Assembly (NCBI GenBank): GCA_020851615.1
Contig: JADZCL010000062.1
Span: 1 to 10,089 of the forward strand
Source: Rubrivivax sp.
GTDB lineage: Bacteria; Pseudomonadota; Gammaproteobacteria; Burkholderiales; Burkholderiaceae_C
DNA: 10,089 nucleotides
Direction: 5' to 3'
Positions 6,323-10,089 of this stretch are shown here, piece after piece. Numbering within the stretch: the stretch's first letter is position 1; every line of letters begins with the position of its first letter. Below the pieces are notes generated by a model that had not been told where the DNA came from, made no database searches, and saw nothing but the letters and a program-made list of their open reading frames with translations. A program made the translations under genes and the position numbers.

Positions 6323-7336
6323 ATGCACGCGCTGCGCAACAAGTTGATCGGCGTCGCCGCCATCCTGATGGCGGTCGGCTACGCGAATTCGGCACTGGCC
6401 GCCCCGCTCACCGTCTACACCGCACTCGAGGACGACGAGATCGCCGACTACATGACCGCGGCCAAGAAGGCCATGCCGGACGTGCAGTTCAACGTGCTGC
6501 GCCTGTCCACCGGCGACCTGGCTGCGCGTGCGATCGCCGAGATGAACAACCCGCGCGCGGACGTGATCTGGGGCTTTGCCGTCACCAACATGCTCGACCC
6601 GCGCATCCACGGCTCGCTCGCCAAGTACGAGCCGGCGGCCGCCAAGGCCCTGGCCGACAAGTACAAGGGCAAGGACGGCACCTGGTTTGCCGCCACCGGC
6701 TACATGAACGCGTTCTGCATCAACACCGAACGCGCCAAGGCCAAGAACCTGCCCATCCCCACCAGCTGGGACGACCTCACCAACCCGGTCTACAAGGGCG
6801 AGCTGGTCATGCCCAACCCCGCCTCTTCGGGCGTGGGCTGGCTGCAGGTCGCGGCGTTGATTCAAGGCCGCGGCGAAGAGGGCTGGAAGTACATCGGCGA
6901 GCTGAACAAGAACATCGCGCAATACACCAGTTCCGGCTCCAAGCCCTGCAAGATGGCACGCAGCGGCGAGTACGCGATCGGCATCTCGTTCGCCTTCCCG
7001 GCTGTGCAGGCGATCCAGGAGGGCTTCCCGCTGAAGATGGTGATCCCGCCCAAGTGGGAGGGCTACGAACTCGAGGCCACCTCCATCCTGTCGAGCACCA
7101 AGAACATGAAGGACGCCCGGCGCTTCGTCGACTGGACGCTCTCGCCCGAGGCGGCCGCGCTGTACGGCAAGTACAAGGAGATCGTCACCATCCCCGGCGT
7201 GCCACCGGCCGAGCGCATGCTCAAGGCAGGCCTGCCGCAGGACGTGGGCAGCGTGCTCTATCCGATCAACTTCGAGAAGTCAGCGGCCGAACGCGCCGAG
7301 ATCCTCAAGCGCTGGCAGCAGGTCACCGCGAAGTGA
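6323..7336 (+). CDS. ABC transporter substrate-binding protein, putative 2-aminoethylphosphonate type
   Basis: A 337-residue secreted periplasmic protein. The N-terminus MHALRNK plus a hydrophobic stretch to about residue 20 and the ANSALA-APL site (cleavage near residue 26) form a Sec signal peptide. The mature part opens LTVYTALEDDEIADYM and continues LSTGDLAARAIAEMNNPRADVIWGF, the pattern of the binding-protein family annotated as putative 2-aminoethylphosphonate-binding. Anion-contact candidates are Ser62-Thr63-Gly64 and the SSGSKP loop at 203-208, an inference from the family fold. It is related to ferric-binding proteins but has no adjacent Tyr-Tyr pair, so iron is unlikely as ligand. 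It begins a three-gene importer and is separated from the catabolic genes by 156 nt. True ligands in this family include AEP, but related small anions or amines cannot be excluded. Confidence 0.85.
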   Translation: MHALRNKLIGVAAILMAVGYANSALAAPLTVYTALEDDEIADYMTAAKKAMPDVQFNVLRLSTGDLAARAIAEMNNPRADVIWGFAVTNMLDPRIHGSLAKYEPAAAKALADKYKGKDGTWFAATGYMNAFCINTERAKAKNLPIPTSWDDLTNPVYKGELVMPNPASSGVGWLQVAALIQGRGEEGWKYIGELNKNIAQYTSSGSKPCKMARSGEYAIGISFAFPAVQAIQEGFPLKMVIPPKWEGYELEATSILSSTKNMKDARRFVDWTLSPEAAALYGKYKEIVTIPGVPPAERMLKAGLPQDVGSVLYPINFEKSAAERAEILKRWQQVTAK

Positions 7337-7354
7337 GTGTCCCCAGGGCCTGAC

Positions 7355-8365
<1,011 letters not shown>

Positions 8366-8370
8366 ACCCG

Positions 8371-10074
8371 ATGGCCAGCGCTCCGACCGAGGCGACGCCG
8401 CGGCCGCATGCCGCGGCGTGGCTGCGCCTGCCCCGCAGCGCCGACGAATGGCTGGTCTGGACCTGCCTGGGCATCCCGACGCTGGCGCTGCTGCTGTTCT
8501 TCGGCCTGCCGCTGCTCACCATCTTCTGGCAGAGCTTCGTGCTGATCGACGGCTCGGTGGGCCTGGGCAACTACACGGCCATCCCCGATACACCCGGCCT
8601 CGTGACGGCGGGCATCAACAGCATCGTCGTCAGCGTCGCCACCACGGCCGTGTGCATGCTGCTGGGCTTCCCGATGGCCTACGGCCTGGAGCGCAGCCGC
8701 ATGTGGCTCAAGCCCTGGGTGCGGCTGAGCCTGCTGCTGCCGTTGCTGGCGCCCTCGCTCGTGCAGGGCCTGGGCCTGCTGTTCCTGCTCGGGCGCAACG
8801 GGCTGATCTCGCGCTGGAGCGGTGTCGAGCAGAACATCTACGGCTTCTCGGGCCTGCTGATCTCCAACGTGTTCTATGCGCTGCCGCAGGCCGTCATGAT
8901 CATCCAGGCCGCGCTGCGCAACGCCGATTCGCGCTACTACGACGCCGCCACCGTGATGGGTGCGAACTGGCGCCAGCAGTTCTTCCACATCACGCTGCCC
9001 AACTGCAAGTTCGGCCTGCTGAGCGCGGCCTTCGTCGTCTTCACGATCACGATCACCGACTTCGGCAATGCCGCCGTGATCGCCGGCGACTACAAGGTCC
9101 TTGCCACCGAGATCTTCAGTCAGGTCTCGGGACAGCAGAACTTCGGCATGGGCTCGGTGGTCGGCATCATCCTCCTGGCGCCGGCGCTGCTGTCGGTCTA
9201 CATCGAGCGCGTGGCTTCGCAGAAGCAGTTCGGCGGCGGCTCCGAGAACCGCGCGCCGCTGCAGCCGGGGCATGCGCCCTGGCGCGACATCCTGCTGGGC
9301 GGGATCAGCCACGTCGTCAGCCTGCTGATCTGGCTCATGATCGGCGTCGTCGTCTTCGCCAGCTTCGTCAAGCTCTGGCCCTACAACATGAGCCTGACCC
9401 TGGCCAACTTCAACGTCAAGATCGCCAGCGGCTACCAGCCGATCTGGACGACGCTGTACGTGTCGCTGGCCGCCGCGCTCATCGGCATCGTGCTGCTGTT
9501 CCTGTTCGCCTACGGGGTGCGCGAGCTGAAGGGCCGGTTTGCCAAGCTCCTGTACCTGCTGGCCATCCTGCCCGTGGGCGTGCCGGGCCTGACGCTGGGC
9601 ATTTCCTACATCTTCGCCTTCAACAACCCGGCCTATCCGCTGCACTGGCTGTATGGCACGGCACTGCTGATCGCGCTGTGCAACTTCTACCACTACCACA
9701 CGCAGGGCTTCCTGACGATGGCCACCGGCATGCGCATGGTGCCCAAGGCGCTGGAGGACGCCGTCGCGTGCCTGGGCGGCAAGGCGCGGCATGTGATGGC
9801 CGACGCCATCTTCCCGGTCATCGCGGCGACCGTGCTGTCGGTCTTCTTCTTCCTCTTCATGCGCTCGATGGTCACGCTCTCGGCGGTGATCTTCCTCGTC
9901 ACGCCCGAGCTGAGCGTGGCTTCGGTGGCGGTGATGCACCTGAACGAGGCCGGCTTCGTCTCGCAGGCGGCGGCGTTCTCGACCATCATCATCGTGGTGG
10001 TGACCGTGGCGATGCTGGCGATGCACGGCCTGGTGCGCAGCCTGCACATCGAGCGCCGGCCGCAGCTGGCGTGA
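8371..10074 (+). CDS. Double-length ABC transporter permease, putative 2-aminoethylphosphonate importer
   Basis: A 567-residue inner-membrane protein made of two fused permease halves. Roughly twelve hydrophobic segments are visible, starting with LVWTCLGIPTLALLLFF (28-44). Each half carries an ATPase-contacting EAA-type loop: DAATVMGANWRQQFFHITLP (191-210) and EDAVACLGG-ADAIFPV (462-483). The linker around 280-305 is hydrophilic. Fused permeases of this length are typical of the putative 2-aminoethylphosphonate and ferric-type importer families, so a single copy replaces the usual two subunits. The start at ATG 8371 lies 5 nt after the ATPase stop. Reading could open earlier in this frame, but that would be inside the ATPase gene and gives non-permease sequence. 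The stop overlaps a possible GTG of a following gene. Confidence 0.9.
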   Translation: MASAPTEATPRPHAAAWLRLPRSADEWLVWTCLGIPTLALLLFFGLPLLTIFWQSFVLIDGSVGLGNYTAIPDTPGLVTAGINSIVVSVATTAVCMLLGFPMAYGLERSRMWLKPWVRLSLLLPLLAPSLVQGLGLLFLLGRNGLISRWSGVEQNIYGFSGLLISNVFYALPQAVMIIQAALRNADSRYYDAATVMGANWRQQFFHITLPNCKFGLLSAAFVVFTITITDFGNAAVIAGDYKVLATEIFSQVSGQQNFGMGSVVGIILLAPALLSVYIERVASQKQFGGGSENRAPLQPGHAPWRDILLGGISHVVSLLIWLMIGVVVFASFVKLWPYNMSLTLANFNVKIASGYQPIWTTLYVSLAAALIGIVLLFLFAYGVRELKGRFAKLLYLLAILPVGVPGLTLGISYIFAFNNPAYPLHWLYGTALLIALCNFYHYHTQGFLTMATGMRMVPKALEDAVACLGGKARHVMADAIFPVIAATVLSVFFFLFMRSMVTLSAVIFLVTPELSVASVAVMHLNEAGFVSQAAAFSTIIIVVVTVAMLAMHGLVRSLHIERRPQLA

Positions 10075-10089
10075 ACGACCCTGGCATGC
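10071..10089 (+). CDS. Possible start of a further gene, cut by the window edge
   Basis: A GTG at 10071 overlaps the permease stop in a GTGA arrangement typical of translationally coupled genes. The visible codons read MNDPGM before the window ends. Too little is present to identify a product. An in-frame ATG at 10086 is another possible start. Confidence 0.3.

Noticed and set aside
4393..7353. 986-codon open frame on the plus strand crossing three genes
   Set aside because: It runs in another frame through two dehydrogenases and the binding protein and is rich in Arg, Pro, Gly and His, with no motif. It is an artefact of GC-rich codon use.

Overview
The window is very GC-rich and densely coding. 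It looks like a chromosomal segment of a betaproteobacterium, most likely Burkholderiales. The reasons are the hpf-ptsN-hprK order of the nitrogen-related phosphotransferase (PTS-Ntr) locus and the style of the encoded proteins. This placement rests on recognition, not on a search.

Left part, minus strand (1-1933): a housekeeping regulatory block read right to left. It holds hpf (ribosome hibernation factor), then ptsN (EIIA-Ntr), then hprK (HPr kinase/phosphorylase, whose 3' end runs off the window edge at base 1). ptsN and hprK lie 13 nt apart and look co-transcribed. hpf is separated from them by 228 nt that contain a clear intrinsic terminator and a TATAAT -10 box, so ptsN-hprK probably has its own promoter.

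Middle part, plus strand (2139-6166): a 205-nt divergent intergenic region with small palindromes leads into three tightly spaced catabolic genes. They encode a glutamine-synthetase-superfamily ligase, an NAD(P)-dependent aldehyde dehydrogenase and a group III (Fe-type) alcohol dehydrogenase. Together these enzymes suggest breakdown of an amine or amino alcohol through a gamma-glutamyl intermediate. Oxidation of an alcohol to an aldehyde and then an acid is the other obvious reading.

Right part, plus strand (6323-10074): after a 156-nt gap carrying a striking 24-bp imperfect palindrome comes a complete ABC importer. It has a secreted binding protein, an ATPase and a double-length permease, of the family annotated as putative 2-aminoethylphosphonate (AEP) transporters. 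A further gene may start at 10071, overlapping the permease stop codon.

Taken together, the right two thirds looks like an uptake-plus-catabolism island for a small nitrogen compound, possibly an aminophosphonate or amino alcohol, placed next to the PTS-Ntr genes. No dedicated regulator, gamma-glutamyl hydrolase, AEP transaminase or C-P hydrolase is visible here. The substrate is therefore inferred, not shown. I see no tRNA, rRNA, insertion sequence, phage or CRISPR element.
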